Part shown: positions 1 to 37,600 of the stretch, piece after piece
Layout: each line of letters starts with the position of its first letter
Numbering within the stretch: position 1 is the first letter of the stretch
NCBI GenBank assembly: GCA_948470475.1
Contig: OX419346.1
Coordinates: 5,709,495-5,773,494, forward strand
Origin: Galaxea fascicularis
Lineage: Eukaryota; Cnidaria; Anthozoa; Scleractinia; Euphylliidae
DNA length: 64,000 nucleotides
Reading direction: 5' to 3'
The notes under the pieces: model-generated
Databases searched by the model: none
What the model saw: only the letters and a program-made list of their open reading frames with translations
Told to the model about the DNA's origin: nothing
Made by a program: the position numbers and the translations under genes

Positions 1-596
1 CGTGGGGCGAGGCTTGGCGTGGTAAAACAAAGCTTTTTTGGTCTCCCGGGACAATATGGCCGCCATGTGACAAGGGCGAATAGATTTAGTTGGCAGGAAA
101 AACTTAAAATTAGTAAACCATCACCACCACCTCCCAACCAACCTTAACTTTCGAGTGCGTCCCAATACAGAGGTATTTTTGCACGGTTCATTACAATGTG
201 CAAAAAGTGGATCTCAGCAAGTGCACAATTGTGTGCTCAGCGACCTTGCCTATGAATTGAAACGAGGCTGACGGTAACCTCGTTTTGATACAGACCTCGA
301 TGTTTTTCTCATTTAAATCACGTTTTTCTTATGCTCACTGGCCTACGTTTACACAAGAGAAAGACAGGTTATCAGGTTGAATCAAACAAGGTCATCTCTA
401 CCCTCGCTTCTACTGAAAGGCCAGGTCACCCATCACGCATGTGTAAAGTGGACTCTTGGTATACACAAAGAAATATGGGAATAACCAAGCATTTTGCAGA
501 GGTGAATGCAACAAATATATTCCAAAGATGAAGATATGTGACAACGTATGGCATTCTTGTTTTTTCCTTTTAAAATCGAAATTAGTGAAATCATAA

Positions 597-762
597 TACA
601 CCATTTTGCTAATGATCAATTCCAAGTGAATTGTGGGTAGACCCAGTCCTTTGTGGGGGCAAACAGTCAAAATTAGAGCTTCAAATTACATCTTTAAATG
701 GCCGTTTGCCCCCACAAAGGACACAATTCACTAGAAACTGATCATTAGCAACGGTGTATTGC
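597..762. mobile_element. Hairpin MITE (TACACCATTTTGCTAATGATC family)
   Basis: The left arm carries CACCATTTTGCTAATGATCA, CAAGTGAATTGTGGGTAGAC and CCTTTGTGGGGGCAAAC. The right arm carries the inverted forms, including GTTTGCCCCCACAAAGGAC and GATCATTAGCAACGGTGTAT. A second copy is at 43016-43162. Confidence 0.75.
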
Positions 763-1805
763 ACTGACCTGCAGTATTCTTTAGCGTAGATCACAATGTT
801 GGGCCTCTTAAACTGAAAAGATTGACGAAAAATAGTAAGTTACAGTTTGCTTTACTCTTTGACGAACTACTAAAAGGCAATGTGGCTTTGAGGGATCAAA
901 TTTTATTCTCAGATTTAAACTATGAGGAGACTGGAGCGAGAAAAAGATTGCGTGATCGGAAGATGACAAGCAGCATTTTCACTGTTTTCATGTCTACAAA
1001 CAAAACTCTTTTCTAAAGCAGCTGCTTCAACCGAAACAACTTTTCCTTCACAAGACACTTCCACTGTCACTTATAACAGCTCACTGTCCAGTCAAACCGT
1101 CACACACTACTCCACTCGTGCCAGTCTCCACAGTTCGCTGACAGCTCAAGTTTGCTGGAATGGGAAATGATATCTTCGCTTCAGTTTGATCTGACCAATC
1201 GAAACGAAAGTGAACCATCACCACGACGCCACATACACTTCTTGAATTTTTGTTTGTCAATTGAATGGGAAACTACAAAATACTTCAAAGAGAAGACGAT
1301 AGTTTTCTCAAACAAATAGCGCAGTTTTCAGTCGAGTATCGAGTATCGACTGACTCGACTTCTTTCGAGTATCGTAAAACCCAAACCAAGCATTCTGACC
1401 AATCACAGTACGAAGAAATTACAAGCGCGTGCAAGTCGCGATTGGTACGGGTTTTGCTTCTGATTGGTTTAAAAAGTGGCGCGAGATTTGCTGGCCAATC
1501 ACGGAGAGAAGCAACGCAAAACCAGAGCTAACACAATTTAATTTTGATGCTCAATTAAAAACCAAAACTCTAAACTTTGACAAGTGTAACGACAAGGAGC
1601 ACGAAACTTTAAGCGGTCAGATCCTTAAAGGAAATCGCTCTTACCAGTTTTCATCTTCCAGGAGCGTTAAGAACTTGTCAACTCGATCACGCTTGTTTGT
1701 CTACGGGAAAAAAAGGTTCAAGTCAGATGAAAATCAATAAATCTAACCAGCAAACGGCAAATTTGTGGAAGACTAATTAAGTAGACCGACATTTTCCGTT
1801 ATCGA

Positions 1806-1893
1806 CTGGTGACCATGACCGTGATCGAAATCGTGATCGTGACCGTGACCGTGATCGTGATCGTGATCGTGCCTGTGATCGTGATCGTACCTG
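1806..1893. repeat. Hexamer tandem repeat (GTGATC/GTGACC)n
   Basis: Repeats of GTGATC and GTGACC, with a few variants such as GTGCCT. It is simple-sequence DNA. Confidence 0.85.
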
Positions 1894-2800
1894 ATATTTC
1901 CTGGCCACTAGGTCAATCACTGAAAATGGTGAATGGCATCTTCCAGTGATCCAGTTTTTAATAAAATGATAGACAAGTCTCTTTTAAGTAGATTAATGTA
2001 CCTGAACAGCCATCTCGGCCATCATGAGAAGTTTCTTTATACCAACAAACAACCTAGAAAACAAAGTATCAAGAAAAAAAGTCAACACATGAATTGTCGG
2101 TTCACAGATTTCCTCGTATTCGACAATTAACAGAAACAGAAAGACACGAGAGTCACAGTTTTCAACTGTGGGTGGAAGACGTCACAGAGAGAGATCATCG
2201 CAACTGGATTTAAAGTGCACCTAACCCCAAAATATTTTTTTCGCTTAAATAACTCTTTGCACCTGTTTGAAACGCACTGCGCCTTTTTGCCCCTTTTTAG
2301 CCCTAATCTTGACTTTTTTATAGGCTGTAAAAGTTACGAAATCTAGCCATCATCTGTTGCACGACCGAGCTAGTAAGGGGCATGGGTCTATTCCTGGGTG
2401 GACGTCACAGACTGATTTGCATCGTATTAAGTCTTTGTCGGTTGTTAGTGTTCTCACAAAAAGAGACTTTGGAGCTCAATTTTCTCAACAGTTTTGTCCA
2501 AGATTGTAGGAGCATAAGCCCCGGCTAGAATCATACAAAACCTTCTAACGGCTGAGAAAGTTTGAACGTTTATTGAGTAGCTCCTTAGACACAAGCTCTT
2601 CGGTAAGCCTGACTATCAAACTTCGCAAAGAACAGGTGAATTTTTAGGCCTGTTTGAAAACATACCCACTCAGGTGAACTGGATCCAAAACACAGTCATC
2701 CCAACTTCATGGAAAACTACTTGGGTAGTGGTTTACCACACGATAACTGCAGTGATCGCCAAGCGTGTTTCGATTCTACTGGCATTTAATGCAAACGTAC

Positions 2801-29278
<26,478 letters not shown>

Positions 29279-31470
29279 GTTCAACTATTTTGTGGAATAC
29301 TATGAAGATAAGCTTAGTTTACAGTTTTTCTCCGGTCGCCATCTTTGTTCTCGTGCCCAGAGCCCTCGGCATCATTTAGCCGCTGAGGCCTTGGCACAAG
29401 AAAATGGAGAGAAATACCGGTCGTTCCGGTGGGAAAACAAATGGAACAGTCCTTCCCACTGGAAATATCTCGGAAAAAAGGAATACCTTCAGATGTATTC
29501 CTCTTTTCTCGTTTTTACCGAAATGACCGGAAAATCGCTAGAACAATGCTCCTCCGTGAAAATGCGCGGTTTGTTGCTCCCAAACCCGGAGAAACTTGTA
29601 CTCCTAGCTGTTCCATTTCTCTGAAAATTGTCACCGGTTTTTCCACACCAATGAAAAGCGCTTTAAGCGGTTGTACTGTTCCGTTTGGCGGAAAATTCTC
29701 ACCGGTTTTTCCATACAAATGGAAAGCGCTCCCCGCTTCGCCCTCGATATCTCGCGCTTCGCGCTCGGCGAAATAATGCTTGTTGTACAGGCAAGGACCA
29801 GGCAGGACTATACTGTCATATAGGATGGCATCATTATCATTATCGCTCGTCAAATGACAGACAGGTTGCAAGAGCGGGCCGAGTTACCGATTATTTATTG
29901 CGAAAAGACTCATAGTACCTACGTACGAGGTACATCTAAAGATAGCCAAACTTCCAACTTTACATAATCACAGAATTCAGGATATCGCCATATCAAGACA
30001 CTGAGACTATAAATCACACCTGGACCACACAGTTGGGACGCGCGATACGGAACCGCAGTGTCATCCTTGTTTCCACAAAATTAATATACACGAGAGTGAT
30101 AACTGTTATCTGGTGGGTGGTACTGATGACAGTGCGTCCCCACAGTAATCCTAACATGGGGCTTATTTGGACATATCAGTATGCACAGCTCAGTTCACCA
30201 TATTTTACTTAGAATCTGTTGTCCGCTACTACAAAGCTGGAGTAGAGAAGGGCACTGCTTAAAGACGTAATATCTCAAGTGGAGCACATGTGTGCAAACA
30301 TCCAATGTGACCTTGTTATCTAAAAACCCCAGTTTGTCAGCTCTGTCTGAGTAAAAACGCAACAACTTTCTCTTTCCTCTCCGGCGCTACAACTTAAGAA
30401 CTAAGTCGGGCGTCGGTTACAGAAGAACTGCGTACTGCAAACTTTCTTGCTTACTAGCTTGAATAAAACAAATGGTCCAATATATAGCTAGTGTAGCTTT
30501 TGACCGCTGATCTTTCCAATATACACTTTATTGAATCTCTCATTTTGTACGCCCCTCTGTGATTGGTCAACTTTGCGGGCCGTACTTCTTTAAATTTGAA
30601 AGTTGTCTCCCGCGCCTCCATTTGACCTCAGAGATATGACAAATACTTTGCCAACTTCGTTTTCTCGGTCCGTACTGTAAGTTTTCCGTTAGAAAAAACT
30701 CGGTTCGTTACTTGCAGTATGGATCTCAAACTCGGTTAGTTTGAGGTATGTGTCTACAAACAACTGTACACCAACCTACCATGACTCCACGATTAAAACA
30801 CTGTCTGAATGTTGGGGTAATTTTCACTTGCGGATAGACGGGTTAATAATATTTATTATTATTATTATAATTTTGTGGAAATTTGCTCAATACGAATTCA
30901 TTTTAGTTCTTTGTCTCCGAATTCATTGCCATATTCTGGAAGGAATAAAAACAAGTCTGAAGAATTTAACCCCCCCCCCCCCCCCCAAAAAAAAAAAACC
31001 ACAAAACAAAACAAAAAAAACTAAACCATGCACTTAGGCATACTCTTTCTACTACGTATCCATTTTGTTTTAATATTAATTGAGCCTCACAACAAAGGAA
31101 ATTTTGTAAAGCCAGTGAGGTTATATATTCAGTTCTCGGGAAAATTGAACCAACGAACGAACGGAAGAACGAACGAACGGACGGACGGACGGACGGACAC
31201 GCGAACGAACGGACGGACGAACGGACAAACGAACGTACGAACGATCGAAAGAAGTACGAACGTAGGAACGATCGATCGATCGAACGAACGAACGAACGAA
31301 CGGACGGACGAACGGACGGACGGAGGGACAAACGAACGAACGAACGTTCGAATGACAGAAGAATGGATAATCAACTTTATGTCTCATAGACTACACACAT
31401 AGGGAATTTTCCTGTCTTTTACGACTACATTTTTGTGAGAAAGAATGGAAAAACGTTTTGAACATGTATA
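29279..31470. other. Interval between the head of NSF and the tail of the EGF gene
   Basis: About 2.2 kb without a convincing gene. It should include the NSF promoter just right of 29278; no TATA box is seen there. It also holds repeats: GAAAACAAATGG/TTTTTCCA-type palindromic sequence at 29400-29760, a repeat at 30560-30725, an (ATT)n tract at ~30850 and C/A homopolymers at 30970-31020. Confidence 0.6.
31145..31352. repeat. Tandem tetranucleotide-type repeat (CGAA/CGGA)n
   Basis: Mixed CGAACGAA and CGGACGGA units run over ~200 bp. They produce false open frames such as Arg-Ser-Phe-Val repeats on the minus strand. Confidence 0.9.
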
Positions 31471-31477
31471 TTCAGTG

Positions 31478-31483
31478 TTTATT
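31478..31483 (-). terminator. Candidate poly(A) signal for the EGF/transmembrane gene
   Basis: TTTATT on the plus strand (AATAAA on minus) lies about 135 nt past the stop codon at 31616, a normal distance for a 3' untranslated region. Confidence 0.35.
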
Positions 31484-31615
31484 TTGAGGGGCTTAATTTT
31501 AAACGCTTTCTTCATTTACCACACACTGATTAACACTTCTATCAGCCATTTGTCTTGCATTAGTAATTCATTGAAACTGTTATTCCTGAGCTTTCTTATT
31601 CTGGATAAAATACTG

Positions 31616-34600
31616 TTATAAGTGATTAACAACATCATCCAGTGAAGGGTTACTTTGGGCATCTGCCTTTTCTATTAATTGGCTCATCACACCACTGACT
31701 TCTTCGTCTTCTGACTGGCTGACTGGAATTACATCCATGACCTGTGATAGGCGGCTTGGAACAAAAACCATAGCGTTGGGAACAATCACAGATTGATTGC
31801 TAGGAACAGTTTTCTTCTCGACTGAAGAGCTACTTGAAACAACATTTTTATCTATCAACTGCCCACTTGAGACAGCTTCGCCCACCAAATGGCTATTGGA
31901 AGTAACCCCTTTATTTAGCGAATGGCTGCTCAAAACCTCCTCTTTTCCCTTTGATTTGCTATCTAGAACAAGTTTGCTCTGCAGAATTGGTATGTCAACA
32001 ATTCCGTTTTTGTAAAATGAGTCAGTGACAGAATGCCTTTGATCGAGGTCCCCTTGTTCTTCCGTGGACTGTTCACTAAGATTGTCATTCTCCGTTGTTT
32101 CAGTGCCGCCTTCATCTGTCTTTATTTCCGACCTCAATGATGTCGCTTCTTCTGTCACAACTTGAGAGTCAGAGACGCTTCCTATATTTTCAATAGCCTG
32201 TTTTTTCTTTTCTTTAGCCTTCTTCCTTGTTCTTGCTCGTTTCCTCTTTTGGTTCCTAAATGAAATAAGACACGAAGAAACTTTGCCATTAACTAAGGAT
32301 GAAGAAACAACAACAACAACAACAAAAAGAAGAAGAAGAAAGAAAGAGAAAAAGAACACAGTGCTAATTTGTTGTTGTAACACGTCACGTGCTTGGCGGG
32401 CAACGCACGATCTTCTGGACAAAAATTAAAAAAAAATCGTGTCTTCCGACTAAACTTGACGGTGAACGCGCGAGGAAATTGTATTTCCTTGTTTTTTCTA
32501 ATAGTGAAATAACCATCTATTATTGAAATTATTTTTCTCATGTTGCTCTTCGCCTTGTAACTTTCAGCGACACTTCAGCCTTGTTTCAGTTAAAAGAGAA
32601 GTTTAAACGAAATAAAATCTCAAAGTTTACCAACCTGTATAAATAGCTTCCCAAAGCGTAGAAAAATAACGTCAAAGATCCCATAATGGCCATCTCTTTG
32701 CGACCGGAGTCTCTGATATGTATTGCTTGGCGTATAATTATGGCAGGTTTCTTTCGTGGAACGGAAATTCTCTTTATAGAGTGTAGGTTGACGACTTTAA
32801 ATGTTACGATTGGGTCCGCCTCGTGTGAGGATAATCCTGCCAATTCTACAGACAAAAAGCAGTTCACATTTAATGTTTCCGACAACGTGGGCGATAGAGT
32901 GAGTTTGCTTAACCCGTGAAATAGAAATTAGGGAAATAGTTACTACCAGCAATTGTTACATACTATTTTCTTTGTATTTTTTTTTTGTGTATAATTGACT
33001 ATTTGCGCCATATTACATGTTGTAAAATAAAAATTGTTTCACGGGTTAAGCAAGACCACTCTAAGAGGTTCGTGTCCATCAAAAGGTATCGCGAATCAGG
33101 AGTAAAAACATACGTTGTAGCTGCATTTAAGGTTGAATATATTAGTATCGTACCAGAACAGCTTTTGCCTGAGTAGCCTTCCTTACAAGGGCAATTAAAA
33201 CCTCCAATTGCGTTCTCACAGATGCTGTTAGCTGGGCAAGGCTTTGTCTCACATTCATCTACGTCTGTTGAAGAGACAAAACTGTTTGACATTTTTGTAG
33301 TTTTATCATTGAACATTTCACAAGAAACACATAGCAGCAATACAGAAAATCAATGGGATTAAAAGGACAGTATTTTAGTCAGTACATGGACTCATGCAAG
33401 GATCCTTGCGAACCAGCTTCTGAACATAAAAAAAGCATAGAAAAAAGTAGAAGAGCACATAATCAATCTAATGGAGTGGGAGAGCAGTGTTCATTGCCCC
33501 ATTGAATTTCAATTTTACTTTGCTTTTCCTTAAAATGAAGAATCTTCAAAAAGGTCTTGCGTGCATAGATATATTGGTTCATGGTACATAGCGAGTGAGG
33601 TCCAGTCTATGTTCTTGGTCCACGGTAATCTAGATTTTGTCTCCATAAGGTGAAAAATGAATTAAACCAATTGGTATCATTACAGGGCACTCCGTAAAGG
33701 TGTGAAATCTTGACCGGAACAAAAAGAACAATAGTAGTCTGCAGTAGTTTTAAACTTCTTAAGTTCTTTAATTATTTAGTCACAGTTATTCGATGCAAAA
33801 CTGAGTTTGTTATCCTCTAATATATTTTTGCAAAGCTGTTTAAAGTGCTACTGAAACGAATATTCAAAGTGGCTTTTTTTTACTAAAATATTTTTTCAAT
33901 CTTAGAAGAACACTCCTTGAAAATAAAAATGTTCTTTTACCCTCAAGAAGTTGCTGTTATCGAGGCGTAAAGTAGGGTGGAAAAGTGGGACAAAATCAGA
34001 AATATAGAGCCTGCGAACTTCTCAGCGGATGACAACACTCATGACGTCACAAGGTTGACAACACTGGGGAAAGTGACTGAAGCTCACAGCGTCTCTGTCG
34101 AGATTACTGTAAACGTCAACTGTTTACTTCATTCTACATTGGAAAATGTCTAGTCCCGAAGATTCAGATTCTAACATAAGCTCCAAGAGTGTTTCTGGGG
34201 AAATAGAGAGCGAAAACGAGGAAGATTTTGGAGTAGTTGGCGGTCTCGTAGAGCCATATCTGTTCGAGCCGATTGTCCCAGAGGGCTATGAAGAACCAGA
34301 CGAAGAAGAAGACGATGACGGCCTAACTCAATATCAGAAATATCAGAAGAGAAAACAAACTTCCTAGACACTACCATCTTTAAAGGCGAGAGATTCTACA
34401 AAGATTCGATCTTTGACATCCGCACGCACTTTAAACCGACTGAGACATTTCAATACACGCATTTCTCCTCCTGTCACGCTCCAGGCATAAAAAAAAGGAT
34501 TTATCAAAGGCGAAGCCCTTAGGCTTCTTAGAACCAACTCTTCATAGGCAACATTTGAAGAAAACGTTAAAAATTTCAAATCACACTTGCGTGTCCGAGG

Positions 34601-37600
34601 CCATCCAGATAATCTGGTAAACAGAGTCCTCGCAGAAGTCAAATTTACAGATAGAAAGTCGGCACTTCAACAAAAACCGCAAAAAGTGCAAAACGGATTA
34701 TTGCCTTTTGTCACACAGTACAATCCATCAGTGCCTAACCTAAAAAATATTTTAATGAGCAAGTGGCATTTAATCGAAAACCAACCAATGCTGAGAGAAA
34801 TATACAGAGAACCACCTCTCATCTCCTACAGGAGAGGAAAATCTCTAAAAGACATACTTGTGAGAGCTAAACTCTAAAGGTCAACTGAAGACCTATCACA
34901 TCACGAAACAGCGGGAATTGTGTTTAGCCTGTCAAACCCCTTTAACCTCATTGCAAATGCTGCAATTGTTTGTAATAAAAGACCAAGTTTAGGGGGACAT
35001 TCTCTCGCCAGAACAATGTTTTTCAAAAGACTTTCAAGCGCAGGCGATGAAATGAAAGTGCGTGTGATTACTGAAAGGCCTCTTTTGCGGACCCGTAATT
35101 TATGAGTACCTAAACGAGATGTGATACTTTCAAAAAATTTAAAGGTTATTTATTATCGTAAGCTGGATAATATTTTTAACTCGTCGAATATTTCGATATT
35201 TTCGTTGTTTTTCTGGCTTAAAATAGGGATGAAGCCAGTGAAGACGATGGGTAGTTGTGAGAACTGAAAACAAACAAATGACTAGATTTGACCTGCACTT
35301 ACTGCTTTCGATGTCCTCCGATCTCGATCACTCGGTTCCCCTTTCTCTGGCACTTTATTCGCGCAATGAATCGTCGGAACTGATCCGCTTATTAAAATTC
35401 GTTTTTCCGTTGGCTCCTTGCTGCTTAATTCCCCCGAGTTATCGCCACTTTCTTCGCTTGCATCAGCAGGCATCAGACTGCTTAAATTTAAGCGTGTATA
35501 GCAACTCTCGTGGAAGTGCAAAGAGCATAGATGGCTGTAATCAGTGGGCTGATAATCCGGCCTGTGAGTCCGTACAAATTTCACCCATTCAGCTCTTACT
35601 TTCTGGTTTTTGGGGAAAATATACATAGAAACCCCGGCACTAAAAGAGTTGTTAGTACAGCTAATTTGTCCCGGGGCACCGGCCGCACAAGTCTTACCTC
35701 CATGCTTCGCCATTGCAGTCATTTGAGTGAAAACGTGAGAACAGGAATTTCCCTGCGCTCGATGTGTCAACCGTGTGACGTCATACGCATATTTAATTAA
35801 GGTATCATGGTAGGTGGATTTTGACGAAAAATAGAAAATTTTTTTTTGCTGTTCAAATTGAGAAGGCTGAGATGAATATTTTGAAAAAAGAATGGGAAAA
35901 AAAGCTTTTTTACTTTTTAAGATAAAGAGAAAAACTATTTTTGAATCTTATTAAACCCTGACGGTGCATTGACAAGCTCCTGTCATCTCTAATTAAAATT
36001 TATCGTCGATTGTCACCTGTAATGCGAATGCGGTGTGATGGTTCATTTGAACGAAAGAGATGTGCGCGCGAACCGTTCTTGATCCGGTTGTTTTTATCGC
36101 TAGTTGGCTTTCGTTCTTGACAAGCTTAGCTTTTGAAGTTCTTAATGTCCGGACAAAAACGCAAGAAAACGTATTGTCCGTTTGCGTCTTCGAAGAAGCG
36201 GAAGAAGCGAAAATCTGGAATCAAGGAATTTTGTGTGGAACAAGCAAGATCTTTGGCTCTGAGCAACCGTGGGTCGAACGACAGCCAAGACGAATGGTTA
36301 TTGGAGGACACTAGTCCCGCCAATAAAGCCGTAGAGCAACCTGCAACAAGTGCTAGTCGCACGAAAATATTGCTAGAGAACGAACTCGCCGGTTTTCGTG
36401 CCAGAATTGAAGGCGTCTGTTTAATTCAAGTTGTCATAAGTCATTGTTGTTGTAAACTGACCCGTGCCGGCATCTGTCAATGCGTCATTTAATCTTCTTA
36501 CATGCTGGGATTTTTAACACCCAATCACAGAAATCTCATAAAACGTTTTTCGTCTTTTTCTCGATAACATAAAACTGCATATAAGGGTGAACATTTTTAG
36601 TTCGTTTACGCGCGTCTTCCGACGGAATTAGCTGAAAATCGGCAGGCATGTTCAAGGATACTTTGTTCGAAAAACCGTGTCGGACTTTGTTTAATTTCGC
36701 TTCCGTTTCCGAGTTATGGCCTCTTTTGTACAAAGGAACGTCCGCATAGACAATATCAAACTTTAGGAGGTTGTAAAAAAAAAAACCAAACCGCATCTGG
36801 AAAATCGCAGACACGGTTTTTGAGGGTGATGTGTGAGAAAACATTTCCGATATTAATCGCGCCGATCCGATAATTCACGCGCGGAAACGAACCAATTTAA
36901 GCGAAGCCGTGTTTCTGGGCATTTCTTTTAACATCACTGCAACACTGACTTATATCTGACTTATATCTGACTTATATCTGCAACACTGACTGCAACACTG
37001 ACGTATTGTATAACTATTAAGCTTTCAGAAAATGTATGGGTTGATGAGGTTTTCTTTCAAAGCGTCAACGTAAGGGCGCGATTTCCAAACACTGTCAATC
37101 CACCTACCATGATACCTTAAGGATCGGCTTGTCGCACTTTCGGCAGCAATTTGGCCATGTTCGCGTTGGGAAAAAACATCGATAAAATAGTTTTTGCGCC
37201 GTCAAAACTTATTTAACTGATCAAGTACATATTGAACTAAAAATTTATTGTTATTTTTCAACAGATTCTTTTTGGGTTCAGTAGCACTTTAAGATAGAAA
37301 ATCCAAACCATGATTTATAAAACGGAAATATAGAATCAATAATATAAGAAATTGAAAGTCTAACTTAACTAGAACCGAGGTAGGTTGACCCACAGTCAGC
37401 GTTTTCAATTTAAAACGTAAAAATACTGGAACCTAAAAGATGCACCCCCGCGAAAGCTACTCTCCAAGAAAAGAAAAATGACAGTATACAAAAAACGTGT
37501 TTGTGAAAGTGAAGAATGTGGCTAATGTATATGAAATGAATTTTTCCAGGCTTCTTTACGCAATTGCATATAATTGCGTTCACAACTGCGAGGATCAGTC

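Larger units (their letters stand above)
1..2800. other. Region beyond the last located NSF exon: no gene seen
   Basis: Apart from the hairpin MITE at 597-762 and the hexamer repeat at 1806-1893, I see no coding segment. The missing NSF C-terminus (the Trp-Ile/Lys-Lys-Leu-rich end) was looked for on the minus strand and not found. This is therefore either an intron or sequence past an exon I failed to recognise. Confidence 0.5.
33844..37288. mobile_element. TTAA-flanked DNA transposon, probably Kolobok superfamily, degenerate
   Basis: The termini AGTGCTACTGAA and TTCAGTAGCACT are inverted repeats, flanked on both sides by TTAA (33840-33843, 37289-37292). TTAA duplication plus a THAP-domain gene is characteristic of Kolobok elements. 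It contains a THAP gene on minus (35282-35713), an acidic P2X7-tail-like protein start on plus (34146), a basic protein start on plus (36148) and a Penelope-like fragment (~34330-34877). No intact transposase was found. It lies inside an intron of the EGF/transmembrane gene. Confidence 0.7.

Noticed and set aside
29515..29871. 118-codon frame on minus right of the NSF start
   Set aside because: Lies in a dispersed palindromic repeat with overlapping open frames on the other strand; no domain.
31028..31402. Arg-Thr-Asn-Gly and Arg-Ser-Phe-Val repeat proteins
   Set aside because: Translation of the CGAA/CGGA tandem repeat; open in several frames, as expected for simple repeats.
32686..32919. 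Plus-strand frame with Cys and Asn-rich end opposite the transmembrane exon
   Set aside because: The minus strand has matching splice signals and phase; the plus frame has none.
35257..35628. Plus-strand frame opposite the THAP gene
   Set aside because: Shadow of the minus-strand THAP coding sequence.
36536..36844. 102-codon frame on minus inside the TTAA element
   Set aside because: No domain and no splice context; probably chance in transposon DNA.
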